Program-made: the position numbers and the translations under genes | Shown: positions 44,877-53,896 of the stretch, piece after piece | Layout of the letters: each line of letters starts with the position of its first letter | Numbering within the stretch: the stretch's first letter is position 1 | Origin: Flectobacillus roseus | Lineage (GTDB): Bacteria; Bacteroidota; Bacteroidia; Cytophagales; Spirosomataceae | Direction: 5' to 3' (one strand) | Length of the DNA: 64,000 nt | Assembly (NCBI RefSeq): GCF_030056665.1 | Contig: NZ_JASHIG010000002.1 | Notes under the pieces: generated by a model | Databases searched by the model: none | The model's input: only the letters and a program-made list of their open reading frames with translations | What the model was told of the DNA's origin: nothing

Positions 44877-45575
44877 ATGAAATATTACGCATTGTTTGAT
44901 AAAGCCCCTTTTTTTCTTCCTGTTGTTGCTGAACATACTCATATTCACACAGTAGATCGTGTGGATCTTTTTTATGGCAAAAACACCGAAACCAAATTTG
45001 TAAAACCAATCGGAGTATATGAGTCAGAGTTCTATGAATTCATGATGGATTCAGATATTGGGGATGGTAGCTTTGTTATAAATGAAAGAGTGAAAAATAT
45101 TCTGGAAAAATATAACATTGATAACCTAAAATTCTATGAAATTGCTGTTTTTGTTGGTAAGGAACAGCAAAATTGGAAAGAGTTTTCACAGATTTCTGAT
45201 AAATTTTATTATGTCACAATACAAAAATATGACTATTTAAGTGAGATCAATTTTCAGACGTCTCGTTTTTTATTAGGACCTTCCTATAAAAGAGAAGATG
45301 AGCACTTAGAAATAGAAGTTAGGGATTTAGAAGACTTAAAGAGAATTAGTAGAGAAAACTCAGATATGAATTTAACTGCTAAGAAATTATTTATTCATGA
45401 TAGTTCTATGAAATTTGATATAATCAATTTTAACCTAAATGGCTTAAATTTTTATCATTTTAGAAATCCACTAGGTATATCAGAACGATTAAAAGAAATT
45501 TTGAGTCTTCATAACGTAAGTGGCATCGATAGATACAGCTCTGAATTCGTTTGTGAGATCTTTGATAAATTATAA
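44877..45575 (+). CDS. Imm11/DUF1629-like immunity-type protein
   Basis: A 232-residue soluble protein resembling the Imm11 (DUF1629) family of polymorphic-toxin immunity proteins: MKYYALFDKAP at the start, GDGSFVINERVKNILEKYNI in the first third, the YYVTIQKYDYLSEINF strand and LNFYHFRNPLGISERLKEIL near the end follow the order of that family. No toxin gene is adjacent, so it would be an orphan immunity gene. It is followed after 16 nt by an accessory 3' repeat. Family assignment is by pattern, moderate confidence. Confidence 0.68.
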   Translation: MKYYALFDKAPFFLPVVAEHTHIHTVDRVDLFYGKNTETKFVKPIGVYESEFYEFMMDSDIGDGSFVINERVKNILEKYNIDNLKFYEIAVFVGKEQQNWKEFSQISDKFYYVTIQKYDYLSEINFQTSRFLLGPSYKREDEHLEIEVRDLEDLKRISRENSDMNLTAKKLFIHDSSMKFDIINFNLNGLNFYHFRNPLGISERLKEILSLHNVSGIDRYSSEFVCEIFDKL

Positions 45576-45590
45576 GAGATGGTGTTCATG

Positions 45591-45650
45591 CGGTCGCTGG
45601 TGATGGATACCTCTCATGTACTCTTTTTTTCTTGGGATTTTATCCCAAAC
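45591..45650 (+). repeat. Accessory 3' repeat, degenerate copy after Imm11-like gene
   Basis: CGCTGGTGATGGATACCTC is a mutated first stem; CTCTTTTTTTCTTGGGATTT then gives the T-run and GGGATTTTATCCC an intact second palindrome. It begins 16 nt after the stop. Confidence 0.65.
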
Positions 45651-45793
45651 AATAGTATAGCTTTTTTACTTTTATCTATTAATGTCTGTAAGAAGAACCT
45701 TTTAGTAAAGAGTTTTATCTATTAATTACTGGTAAAGTACATGTAGCAAAAGCTAGTCATTCTAGTAATCTTACTAGTGTATATTCAGAATCA

Positions 45794-46396
45794 ATGACAG
45801 AAAGGGAAATAATCATCTACAAAACTAGACCGAGGCTTATTCTTTTGAGTATAACACTTTGTGGTTTTGCTTGGTTTCAGCTCTTAAGCATTTTAATAAT
45901 CAAAAGTGTAAACACGCAATTCGGCGTTTTATCTATATCATTTATTATATTTTTTGAAACACTATCGTTAACCGCACTTTATTATTTCCTTACCATGCGA
46001 GGCATTAAGCTTAGCGGAAAAACACTTTGTGTTTATCATTTGTATCTACCTATGAGGGAGGAATTCACATTTGAAGAAATAAGAAGTCTGCATCAAACAA
46101 AGGAAAAGGTCATTATCAACGAGGGCGTACTTTCAAAGTCAGGGTATAACTTTTATCATATTACAACTATAATATTGCTCAAAAATGACAAAGTGATTAA
46201 GCTTTACAGTATTGGTGAAATGGACTTTCAGGAGTTGAAACAAACCTTTCAAAGGTTGAGACGTGGTGAAGGTAAAATCAAAGTCCAAAAACGGCATAGA
46301 TTTCTATACCTATTGGACAATCTTCATGATGTATTCATGACAATTTTTTTCTTATTTATAACTATCGGACTTGGATACGCCCTTTTGTTTGGTTAG
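45794..46396 (+). CDS. Membrane protein with PH-like (bPH) domain
   Basis: A 200-residue protein. Two helices (about 15-35 and 43-66) are followed by a soluble strand-rich part (GIKLSGKTLCVYHLYLP, EEFTFEEIRSLHQTKEKVII) like bacterial PH-like domains of YdbT/DUF304-type membrane proteins, then a C-terminal helix (MTIFFLFITIGLGYALLFG). The role is unknown. It stands between two accessory-array genes with about 220-260 nt on both sides. Confidence 0.68.
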   Translation: MTEREIIIYKTRPRLILLSITLCGFAWFQLLSILIIKSVNTQFGVLSISFIIFFETLSLTALYYFLTMRGIKLSGKTLCVYHLYLPMREEFTFEEIRSLHQTKEKVIINEGVLSKSGYNFYHITTIILLKNDKVIKLYSIGEMDFQELKQTFQRLRRGEGKIKVQKRHRFLYLLDNLHDVFMTIFFLFITIGLGYALLFG

Positions 46397-46652
46397 TTTT
46401 TACCTGCTATGAAATTACAGATCAATTTTTATTCTTAAAAAATGACAGCCAGACTAAATGTATTATTTGTGATTGTATATTCTTCAAATCTATCTGTTTC
46501 AGTAAGAAAAGAAATTAGACCAAAACGTTAAATCATTAGTAACCAAAAAATTATCAATAATAATAATAAAATTCAGTGATTTTTTACAAACGTTAATAGT
46601 GTTTATCTAAAATATTAATTTTCACATCTTAGCTCCAGTCACCCTATATCAC

Positions 46653-47390
46653 ATGATTCGACATCTCATTTTTGTAGTAACGATTACTTTGCTTTCATGC
46701 AAAAAAGACTCACAAACATCCGAAAAAGCTCAGCACATTGATACGCTGTCTAATACTAGCCAGAAACCTATTGAAAACTCGAAGCAATTTGAATTTACAG
46801 TTGCCACAGAAAAGGATTTCATCGAGGCAAAAGCAAAATTCAAAGATAAATTGACTCAGGATACTATCAGCTTTCCTAAAATAAATGGAGAAATCAAACT
46901 ACCGATTGAAGGAAAAAAACCTACTCAACTCTCCTTTAGAGATACACTTTTAAATACAGAAGATGAGAACATTAGAGAGTATAAATATGAAGGACAATTT
47001 AAACAAATAGACCATTATGTGGTCAGTGGCACATTCTGGGAGCACTATGAAATCTATTTGATCAATAAAAATACAGGAAAATATACATTACTTTGGAACG
47101 ATCCAGCTTTATCCCCTTCCAACCAATTTATTGCAAATCTATCGCTACCATTTGGGCTTGAAGGAGCTCCTATTGGTATTCAGATTTGGCGTATTAACAA
47201 AACAAATAATACTTCAAATTTTAGTATCTCAAAGCATATAGAAATAAACCCAATAGACTGGGCTCCAACTGATTTTGTATGGGAGTCAGACAAAGTGATT
47301 CTACTAAAAGTCGCAAAAGTTGATACTTTTTTAAATAGCATTGGCATCCCTCATAAGAACGATTATTACTATTTAAAATTGAGTTTTTAA
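46653..47390 (+). CDS. Lipoprotein, unknown function
   Basis: A 245-residue lipoprotein with a short signal (FVVTITLLSC, Cys16). The mature part has KNTGKYTLLWNDPALSPSNQ, a block I have seen in orphan Bacteroidota lipoproteins, but no named family applies. Its 3' neighbour is a full accessory repeat at 103 nt, and the next gene encodes the small zinc-ribbon-like protein. Confidence 0.72.
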   Translation: MIRHLIFVVTITLLSCKKDSQTSEKAQHIDTLSNTSQKPIENSKQFEFTVATEKDFIEAKAKFKDKLTQDTISFPKINGEIKLPIEGKKPTQLSFRDTLLNTEDENIREYKYEGQFKQIDHYVVSGTFWEHYEIYLINKNTGKYTLLWNDPALSPSNQFIANLSLPFGLEGAPIGIQIWRINKTNNTSNFSISKHIEINPIDWAPTDFVWESDKVILLKVAKVDTFLNSIGIPHKNDYYYLKLSF

Positions 47391-47492
47391 CTCTGAACAC
47401 TAATTAAATCATCACAAAACCCAACCTACTTATGCTATCAAAAGAATAAAAAATCGAGTATCTTATGTGGTTTATAAAAAGGGATAAATTCT

Positions 47493-47550
47493 GCGCTGGT
47501 GCTGAATTACTATCCAGCACTCTTTTTTTCTTGGGATTTTATCCGAAACC
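47493..47550 (+). repeat. Accessory 3' repeat, full copy after lipoprotein gene
   Basis: GCGCTGGTGCTGAATTACTA continues into TCCAGCAC, then TCTTTTTTTC, then TTGGGATTTTATCCGAAA. Both parts of the element are present. It lies 103 nt after the preceding stop. Confidence 0.78.
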
Positions 47551-47631
47551 TTTGTAGAAGTAAACATCAATGAAGATTTAAACCAATGGCTCTATGGATC
47601 CACCCTTGACACCATTTCATATTTACAAGAA

Positions 47632-47916
47632 ATGTTTGAGTCTCAAAAAAAAGTAGAAATAATTGAACAAGTATGCACTGGATGTAGTAGTATGATTGAG
47701 TTCATTATCAAAGACATAGATGACCATGCCGTACAAACAAACTGGTTGGTGGTTGAATGTGTTACTTGTGCAGCGTTAAATTTAGTACCGACTGGCAAAA
47801 ATATTAGGCTACAAAATTACGGTACTTATCTAGTAAAAGAGCAGCTAGATGGAAAGGACTATAACCAGCATCAAGCTATTCAATATCTTGAACAACTCAA
47901 GAAAAGTCCCAAATAA
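47632..47916 (+). CDS. Small protein with two Cys-x-x-Cys pairs (zinc-ribbon-like)
   Basis: A 94-residue cytosolic protein with CTGC (15-18) and CVTC (about 46-49) spaced as in zinc ribbons, so a structural metal site is likely. The rest is helical (HQAIQYLEQLKK). No family is recognised. ATG 47632 follows AT-rich sequence. It is separate from its neighbours and could bind nucleic acid or protein. Confidence 0.65.
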   Translation: MFESQKKVEIIEQVCTGCSSMIEFIIKDIDDHAVQTNWLVVECVTCAALNLVPTGKNIRLQNYGTYLVKEQLDGKDYNQHQAIQYLEQLKKSPK

Positions 47917-48005
47917 TTCATTGATACAGCTTATATAGATTCACGTTATTTTGAATTTAAAGTATGAACCTTAACTATTAAATCCTCCTAAAACCATTCC
48001 TCCTC

Positions 48006-49082
48006 ATGAAGTATTTTTCTATTTGCCTCTTCATCGTTATTGCCCCATTGGCTTTCAGCCAAAATAGCCCATATACTGAAGTGTTAAACTATTACGAAAC
48101 AAAGCAAAACTTTAATGGAACGGTACTGGTAGCGAAGGATGGTAAAATAGAGTTTTTACAAGGCATTGGTATTGCTAACCGAGAGACTAATTCAAAAATT
48201 TCTAAATTTTCAACTTTCAGAATAGCCTCTATGACTAAAGCATTTACGGCTGTACTGATTTTACAACTTTACGAAAAAGGTAAACTAGATTTGAAGACCC
48301 CTTTCGGCAAATATTTCCCGACTTACAATGGCAATGCAAAAAATGTAGTAACCATCGAAAATTTACTAACCTACAGCTCAGGAATTCCTGACAAAATGGG
48401 TAATATTGGCATGCAACCCTACAAGAAGCGGATGTCTCTCGATGATTTTATAAATCAATATTGTAGCGAAGATATCGTCGAGAAACCAGGGGAGAAAAGT
48501 ATCTACAGCAATGTGGAGTATATAATTTTGACTAAAATAATTGAGAATATCACCCAAAAATCCTTCTTGAAAGTCCTCCAAGAGCAAATCCTAATACCTT
48601 TAAAAATGAGTCATTCTGGATTGATTAGTGATAAACACAAGCCCAAAGATTTAGTAGATTCCTATTCTATCAATGACAGCACCAAAACCTTCAAGAAAGA
48701 TGAACCGTATTTTGCCGAAAATTTCTTTGGTGCCGGTGCCATGTACTCAAGTGCCGAAGATTTATTCAAATTTGATCAAGGAATCTTTCAAGAGAAATTA
48801 CTCAGCCCCGCTAACACAAAGCTACTCATCAAACCAAATCCAAAACTTGGGAATGCTGCTTTTGGCGTATGGTACGCCGATGGATATGGGACATTCAACA
48901 AACCCTTTATTTATCGCACTGGTGGGATTCTAGGTGCAAACTCAAATTGGATACATACCCTCGAAGACCAGCGCTGTATTATTGTCTTAAATAATACCGA
49001 TGGAACCAATCTATATGGTATGTCAGAGCAATTCTATTTAGTAAGCAAGGGTGAAAAGCCCAGCATGATAAAAAATAAATAA
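48006..49082 (+). CDS. Exported serine hydrolase, class C beta-lactamase-like fold (PF00144)
   Basis: A 358-residue exported serine hydrolase. The signal peptide ends near LAFSQ (about 19). SMTK occurs in FRIASMTKAFTAVL, the Tyr-Ser-Asn motif in KSIYSNVEYIIL, and the third site in YRTGGILGANSNW, where the box reads RTGG instead of KTG. This set suits the broad serine beta-lactamase-like/esterase family rather than a proven beta-lactamase. It is smaller than the homologue at 24409-25926 and lacks its C-terminal domain. The next gene starts 21 nt later. Confidence 0.85.
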   Translation: MKYFSICLFIVIAPLAFSQNSPYTEVLNYYETKQNFNGTVLVAKDGKIEFLQGIGIANRETNSKISKFSTFRIASMTKAFTAVLILQLYEKGKLDLKTPFGKYFPTYNGNAKNVVTIENLLTYSSGIPDKMGNIGMQPYKKRMSLDDFINQYCSEDIVEKPGEKSIYSNVEYIILTKIIENITQKSFLKVLQEQILIPLKMSHSGLISDKHKPKDLVDSYSINDSTKTFKKDEPYFAENFFGAGAMYSSAEDLFKFDQGIFQEKLLSPANTKLLIKPNPKLGNAAFGVWYADGYGTFNKPFIYRTGGILGANSNWIHTLEDQRCIIVLNNTDGTNLYGMSEQFYLVSKGEKPSMIKNK

Positions 49083-49102
49083 ATCTTAGCGAGTCTAAAC
49101 AT

Positions 49103-49873
49103 ATGATGGAATTTATTCAAGAAATAAAGAATCGAAACGAAGTTTTATTCTATTTTGGTCATGTCTGCCTTTGGGCTGGGATTATATTTTTGGTACTCTC
49201 GACAATCTCTCCGTTGAAAATCTACGGCATAAGCGCATGGTACAAACCTTTTAAATTTGCTATTTCATTAGGTGTATATTCATGGACAATGGCATGGTAT
49301 TGTCATTATTTACCCAATTTTAATTTGAGTTTGTTCAACTGGACTGTCGTAGTTCTATGGAGCTTTGAACTTATTTATATTACATTACAAGCAAGTAAAG
49401 GTCAACTTTCACACTATAACTTATCGACGCCAGTTTATACGATACTGTATGGTCTAATGGCCATTGCCGCCACTATTGTTACACTATACACAGCATATAT
49501 CGGTTTTTTATTTTTCAAAGATGACTTCCCAATGTTACCTACTTATTACCTTTGGGCAATCAGACTGGGCATTGTACTCTTTGTGATTTTCTCACTTGAA
49601 GGTTTCGCCATGGGATCACGACTCAACCACAGTGTAGGCGCGTTGAACGATAATTCCAATTTATGGATTATTGCATGGAGTAAAACGGTTGGAGATTTGA
49701 GAGTTGCACACTTTATCGGTATGCATGCTTTACAATTATTACCAATCCTTTCATTTTATTTCTTAAAAGACACCAAACTTACAATAGGGCTTGCCCTCAT
49801 ATACGGGCTTCTCTCTATAAGCACACTTATTCAGGCCTTACAGGGAAAGTCTTTTCTAAAAAGCTCCTTATAA
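49103..49873 (+). CDS. Seven-helix membrane protein, unknown function
   Basis: A 256-residue membrane protein with about seven helices. Conserved-looking blocks are AWYKPFKFAISLGVYSWTMA and GDLRVAHFIGMHALQLLPIL, whose histidines lie inside predicted helices, and KTVGDLR precedes them. Similar orphans are common in Bacteroidota and their function is unknown; a cofactor or proton role for the histidines is speculation. It begins 21 nt after the serine hydrolase, so the two may form an operon. Confidence 0.72.
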   Translation: MMEFIQEIKNRNEVLFYFGHVCLWAGIIFLVLSTISPLKIYGISAWYKPFKFAISLGVYSWTMAWYCHYLPNFNLSLFNWTVVVLWSFELIYITLQASKGQLSHYNLSTPVYTILYGLMAIAATIVTLYTAYIGFLFFKDDFPMLPTYYLWAIRLGIVLFVIFSLEGFAMGSRLNHSVGALNDNSNLWIIAWSKTVGDLRVAHFIGMHALQLLPILSFYFLKDTKLTIGLALIYGLLSISTLIQALQGKSFLKSSL

Positions 49874-49965
49874 TTTTTGTACTTATTGAATACTTAACAA
49901 TCTTTTAGTCAATAAGTTAATATATTTTTATTGACTCAATCTGATTACCGGACAACATTGTATTT

Positions 49966-50032
49966 ACTAGTTCAAGACTTTGTCTTGGACTCATTTTTTC
50001 AACAGTTTAAAATTGTTGAAAAAATGAGTAAA
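49966..50032 (+). repeat. Intergenic repeat B, copy 1, with a 15-bp hairpin
   Basis: ACTAGTTCAAGACTTTGTCT opens a unit containing the small palindrome CAAGACTTTGTCTTG; a perfect 15-bp stem ACTCATTTTTTCAAC/GTTGAAAAAATGAGT (49989-50003 with 50015-50029) follows. The same unit occurs inverted at 53897-53954 with few changes. The gene-free stretch 49874-50205 holds nothing else that I can see. Confidence 0.75.
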
Positions 50033-50205
50033 AAAGTCGATACACCTGAATCACACTTTCTTATTATACCCAGTAATCAGTGACACAATTTTATTTTTCA
50101 TAGCTTGTACAATTTCCAAAATATTGAGCTTTCTTTGAAAAGCAAGAATTACTTCGCTAAATTGTAGAAAGTTGTCAATTTTTAACTTCCAACCTGCTTA
50201 GCCAA

Positions 50206-51270
50206 ATGGCCTCTTTCAAAACAACAATCACATTTAGCCTATTCATACTTTTATCCTCTTGTTTTGGGCAATTAAAAGCGCAAGAAAATAACTCAGCACC
50301 TATCGTCGTAAAATCCTTCAAAACAACTGGATTGGCCCCTGATTTTGATACCACATTGGTAAGTCAGTACATCAGAAGTATTTTTCAAGATTCGAAAGGT
50401 AATTTGTGGTTTGGCACCATCGGTGATGGTGTAGTTCGCTATGACAAAAAAAACTTGCAATACTTTTCAACCCAAGAAGGATTTATCTCAAATAGCGTTT
50501 TTGCCATCAATGAAGACCATCAAGGAAATATGTGGTTTGGAACAGACCAAGGTGTTTATCAATATAATGGCAAAACCTTTCGAAACTTCAATCAAAAAGA
50601 CGGACTTCAGCAAATAGATATCAGTCGCAGAAGTATCCTAGTGGACAAATCAGGTAAAATTTGGGTAGGCACTCATCGAGGCGTGTATCAATATGATGCC
50701 GAGGCAGACCAACAAGGAAAGCCAAGCTTTAGTGTATTTTCATTACTACCAGAAATCAACACAGCCGATATATTTGAAGATAAATCAGGAAATATTTGGT
50801 TTGCATCGTCCAATCAAGGCGTTTTTAAATATGATGGAAAAACAATCACAAATTTTAATGAAAAAGCCCAACTAGGAGAAAACTATGCAGGAGGAATTGC
50901 GCAAGATCCAGCAGGCAATATGTGGTTTGTGTTCAAAAATGGAATCTGTAAATATGACGGTAAAACATTTACAGAATATACCGCTAAAGATGGCTTAGGA
51001 GGAACTGAGTTTTGGGGCATATTGATAGAGAAATCAGGGATTATCTGGATAACTGCCAGAGGTAGCAACACCAGATATAATCCATCCATTTCATTACCAA
51101 ACCCTAAGGCATTTAGTGTATTTACTTCGGCAAACGGGTTTACCTGCTGTGTGCAAAGCATGTTCCAAGATAAATCTGGTAAAGTATGGTGGGGTACTGG
51201 TCAAGGATTATATAATTTTGATAAAACAAGATTTTATCAGGTAAAGCGTAATGGACCTTGGCAAAATTAA
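50206..51270 (+). CDS. Exported standalone two-component-type beta-propeller
   Basis: A 354-residue exported protein: signal peptide ending KAQEN, then seven Reg_prop (two-component regulator propeller) repeats, each with a G-x-x-W-F-G-T core (GNLWFGTIGDGVVRYDKKN, GNMWFGTDQGVYQYNGKTF, GKIWVGTHRGVYQYDAEA and four more). In hybrid two-component sensors such repeats form the periplasmic ligand domain, but no kinase part follows; the reading frame ends after the seventh blade. It could be a free binding protein or a surface sensor part. Terminator-like hairpin follows. Confidence 0.85.
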   Translation: MASFKTTITFSLFILLSSCFGQLKAQENNSAPIVVKSFKTTGLAPDFDTTLVSQYIRSIFQDSKGNLWFGTIGDGVVRYDKKNLQYFSTQEGFISNSVFAINEDHQGNMWFGTDQGVYQYNGKTFRNFNQKDGLQQIDISRRSILVDKSGKIWVGTHRGVYQYDAEADQQGKPSFSVFSLLPEINTADIFEDKSGNIWFASSNQGVFKYDGKTITNFNEKAQLGENYAGGIAQDPAGNMWFVFKNGICKYDGKTFTEYTAKDGLGGTEFWGILIEKSGIIWITARGSNTRYNPSISLPNPKAFSVFTSANGFTCCVQSMFQDKSGKVWWGTGQGLYNFDKTRFYQVKRNGPWQN

Positions 51271-51370
51271 TTAGATGTTTTCTCCATATTTAACCAAGTT
51301 TAAATTCTTCCCCTCGCGGAGATAAAACAATGTAATTTTTTATAGAAAATTAGATATGTGGCTATCTATA

Positions 51371-51401
51371 AACTTTTGGGCATGTGTAGTGCCCAAAAGT
51401 T
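51371..51401 (+). terminator. Hairpin terminator after the propeller gene
   Basis: AACTTTTGGGCA-TGTGTAG-TGCCCAAAAGTT is a perfect 12-bp stem, followed by AGATTTTTA. Confidence 0.7.
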
Positions 51402-51451
51402 AGATTTTTACAATATTCCCCTTGTTACACCATAGTCTTAAGACCAATTAT

Positions 51452-53050
51452 ATGAAAAAAATATTATTTATCATTTGTTGCATTTTCAGTTTTACTTTCA
51501 TTTTAGCATTTTTATACACCAAATATCCAAGTGATAAAACGATACGAAATCTTGTCCAAAATAACCTTATTCATCAAACTCAAGTACTCTCCTATGAAAT
51601 TGAACTAGCACAAATTGGCTGCGAATCAAATAGCTGTTATTTGCGAGCACTTCTCAATAATGAGTTTGATAGACTATCTGGAGGTTTTTCAAATCGATAT
51701 CAATATGCCACTTACAATTTTGAGGATAAAACGCTAACCAAGGCAGAAAGAGCTGCCAAAAGAGTTACTTTATCAGACTATCTCTCTAAACTGGCAGTAT
51801 GCCAACTTATTACTGAAAGTATACACAGAAGTTTTCAAATTAGGATAAATAATAATGAATTTGTTCATCCGATTCAATTGCTCACTAATATTATTGAGCA
51901 AGTCTCACTACAGGAACTCTTGATGCCTCAAAAGCTCAAACCTTATGCGATTGCATTAAAAAATAAAGGGATAATTGATCATGACTTTGATAAGCTTCTC
52001 AAGAATATCGAATCAAACAAATTACAATCACCACTTGATCTTTTGAATTATTCGAGCAAAGCTGTGCTGATAAATTATCAAGAATATGACCCAAAAGTTA
52101 CCAGAAATTATCTTGAAAAGCTTTTACAAAAAATAGCCATAGTATTGCCAGAATTAAGTTTTCATCATTTTGAATCTAAGATAATTGTTGATAGTACATC
52201 GTCTGAAAATGAAAACAAAGATTACCAAGTAACAGTATCGTTGACACTGAATGGTCACAAATACCAACAACTTTTCAAGCATTATGCTAACACAGATGCA
52301 AAGTATGATGTTGTTGCTCTTGAAGATTATTACAAAGTATTCAACAAAATACTTGTTGACATTCAATCACCTTACCGATTACATTTGGTGAAGGTGCCCG
52401 AAAATATCACTTCTGAGCTACATTTTTTCGGGATTATGGCTCTGACAAAAGAGCAAGAACAATTACTCAAGCAAAATCAAATTTACTTGACAACTAGTCT
52501 GGAAAATTTCGAAAAATCATTAACAACAAGTAGAGTGGAAGTTGCGATTAAGGAGTACCAAAACATTGGTTTATTGGCACATCTATCACCGAAGCAAATA
52601 AAAGAAGCAAAAGAGCGGATATTATCACAAGATCATACTAGTTTAAACGACATACTAAAAGGTTTTCCCGATGTTTTTTTAAGATTAGATGCTGAACTAC
52701 AAAATCTACAAGACCCCTACGCTTCCTTGGTGAAAGAACTAAAGCAACTCTCTCACAACGAATTCTATCCCACAGACGTATCGGATAATTTTGATATTAA
52801 TAACGGTAAAAGTGTCGTAGTAAAATTCAAAATCAAGAATAAGAACTATCAAAAAATATTAAAAATTGAAGATGACTGGATTGATATTGATTTTTTTAGT
52901 TTTATAGACAGTGTGGTTAAGGAACAAAAACTGAAAGGAAAATTCTACAGTATTTTATCTGACAGTCAAATCATCACCTTGATTTACCTGACAAATGATC
53001 AGTACATTTATCTCAAGAAAAATAAACTTATAGAATTCTCCTCATTTTAA
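51452..53050 (+). CDS. Anchored hypothetical protein with internal domain duplication
   Basis: A 532-residue protein with a hydrophobic N-terminal segment (LFIICCIFSFTFILAFLY) that may anchor or export it. The N-terminal third is helical. Two regions are similar to each other: about 245-345 (VSLTLNGHKYQQLF ... LTKEQEQLLKQNQIYL) and 455-532 (VKFKIKNKNYQKIL ... LTNDQYIYLKKNKLIEF), both alternating strand and helix; an internal duplication is the likely cause. No named family is recognised. ATG 51452 was chosen over TTG 51422 for the compact signal-like start. Downstream lies a repeat array. Confidence 0.75.
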   Translation: MKKILFIICCIFSFTFILAFLYTKYPSDKTIRNLVQNNLIHQTQVLSYEIELAQIGCESNSCYLRALLNNEFDRLSGGFSNRYQYATYNFEDKTLTKAERAAKRVTLSDYLSKLAVCQLITESIHRSFQIRINNNEFVHPIQLLTNIIEQVSLQELLMPQKLKPYAIALKNKGIIDHDFDKLLKNIESNKLQSPLDLLNYSSKAVLINYQEYDPKVTRNYLEKLLQKIAIVLPELSFHHFESKIIVDSTSSENENKDYQVTVSLTLNGHKYQQLFKHYANTDAKYDVVALEDYYKVFNKILVDIQSPYRLHLVKVPENITSELHFFGIMALTKEQEQLLKQNQIYLTTSLENFEKSLTTSRVEVAIKEYQNIGLLAHLSPKQIKEAKERILSQDHTSLNDILKGFPDVFLRLDAELQNLQDPYASLVKELKQLSHNEFYPTDVSDNFDINNGKSVVVKFKIKNKNYQKILKIEDDWIDIDFFSFIDSVVKEQKLKGKFYSILSDSQIITLIYLTNDQYIYLKKNKLIEFSSF

Positions 53051-53092
53051 ATCAATTTATGTAATACAATCAATTGATTTAAAAGAGAGATA

Positions 53093-53190
53093 CTGGCTGG
53101 TGCTGGATTTCTTTGCTAGTGCAGGATTTCAACGCTGGTGCTGGATTCCTATCCTGCACCGACCATTTCTTAGGATTCTATCCGATTGGT
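53093..53190 (+). repeat. Accessory 3' repeat, expanded copy with three tandem half units
   Basis: CTGGCTGGTGCTGGATTTC, GCTAGTGCAGGATTTC and GCTGGTGCTGGATTCC occur in tandem, and the last is closed by ATCCTGCACC; then CATTTCTTAGGATTCTATCC gives the second palindrome. The copy starts 43 nt after the stop and shows local unit duplication. Confidence 0.78.
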
Positions 53191-53303
53191 ATTGATATAA
53201 TTATTTTGCCGATTCAATTATAACTTCATAAGCTACTTTTCCTAAATTAGTGCAGAAATTAATACTTCTAGCAAATAAAAATTGACTCTTAACCGTAACT
53301 CAA

Positions 53304-53861
53304 ATGAAAATATTTCTTACACTTAAACATTGGCAACTATTCGGAATCTCCTTCGGCCTCCCAATTATTATTCAAATACTCGGAATTGTATTTGTACTTG
53401 GAATGGATAAGCCCGATAATATTATTTTAATCAACTATCTATTTCCTATTTTAACTATTGTATTCACCTGGATTTATTTTGGTTGGTTTTATTCGGTTGG
53501 AACAAATTTACATCATAAATTACCTCCCTCTGTAAAAATGAATCTAGTGCTTTTCAAATCCTTTTTGGTTTTTCCTATCATTTATATCGGATTTATATGC
53601 CTTATTATTTTTAACATGTCTCAGTTGGGGGAACCTAATTTTATGCTATTCACTTTGATTTTTCCTCTTCACTTAATTTCAATGTTTTGTGTATTCTACT
53701 GCATATATTTTGTTGCAAAAGTTATAAAAGCCGTAGAAAGTCAAGAAAAGGTAAGTTTTGGTGACTGTTTGGGAGATTTTTTTCTGATATGGTTTTTCTT
53801 TATTGGAATTTGGGTGATTCAGCCAAGGATAAATGCGCTATATCAAAACGATGTAGCATAG
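53304..53861 (+). CDS. Four-helix membrane protein, unknown function
   Basis: A 185-residue membrane protein with four hydrophobic helices (FGISFGLPIIIQILGIVFVL, LFPILTIVFTWIYFGWFY, FLVFPIIYIGFICLIIF, FPLHLISMFCVFYCIYF) plus a hydrophobic end. No family is recognised. ATG 53304 follows an AT-rich leader. It is the last gene between the two inverted copies of repeat B. Confidence 0.68.
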   Translation: MKIFLTLKHWQLFGISFGLPIIIQILGIVFVLGMDKPDNIILINYLFPILTIVFTWIYFGWFYSVGTNLHHKLPPSVKMNLVLFKSFLVFPIIYIGFICLIIFNMSQLGEPNFMLFTLIFPLHLISMFCVFYCIYFVAKVIKAVESQEKVSFGDCLGDFFLIWFFFIGIWVIQPRINALYQNDVA

Positions 53862-53896
53862 AAAACAAATTACCAACCAGAAGGGTGTTTTGTGCC

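Noticed and set aside
48006..49082. Second beta-lactamase
   Set aside because: Same reasoning: RTGG instead of KTG and no features specific to true class C enzymes.
36173..53190. Integron attC array
   Set aside because: Orientation, small genes and 3' palindromes recall a cassette array, but the core motifs GTTRRRY and RYYYAAC are absent and no integron integrase is visible, so only the analogy is reported.
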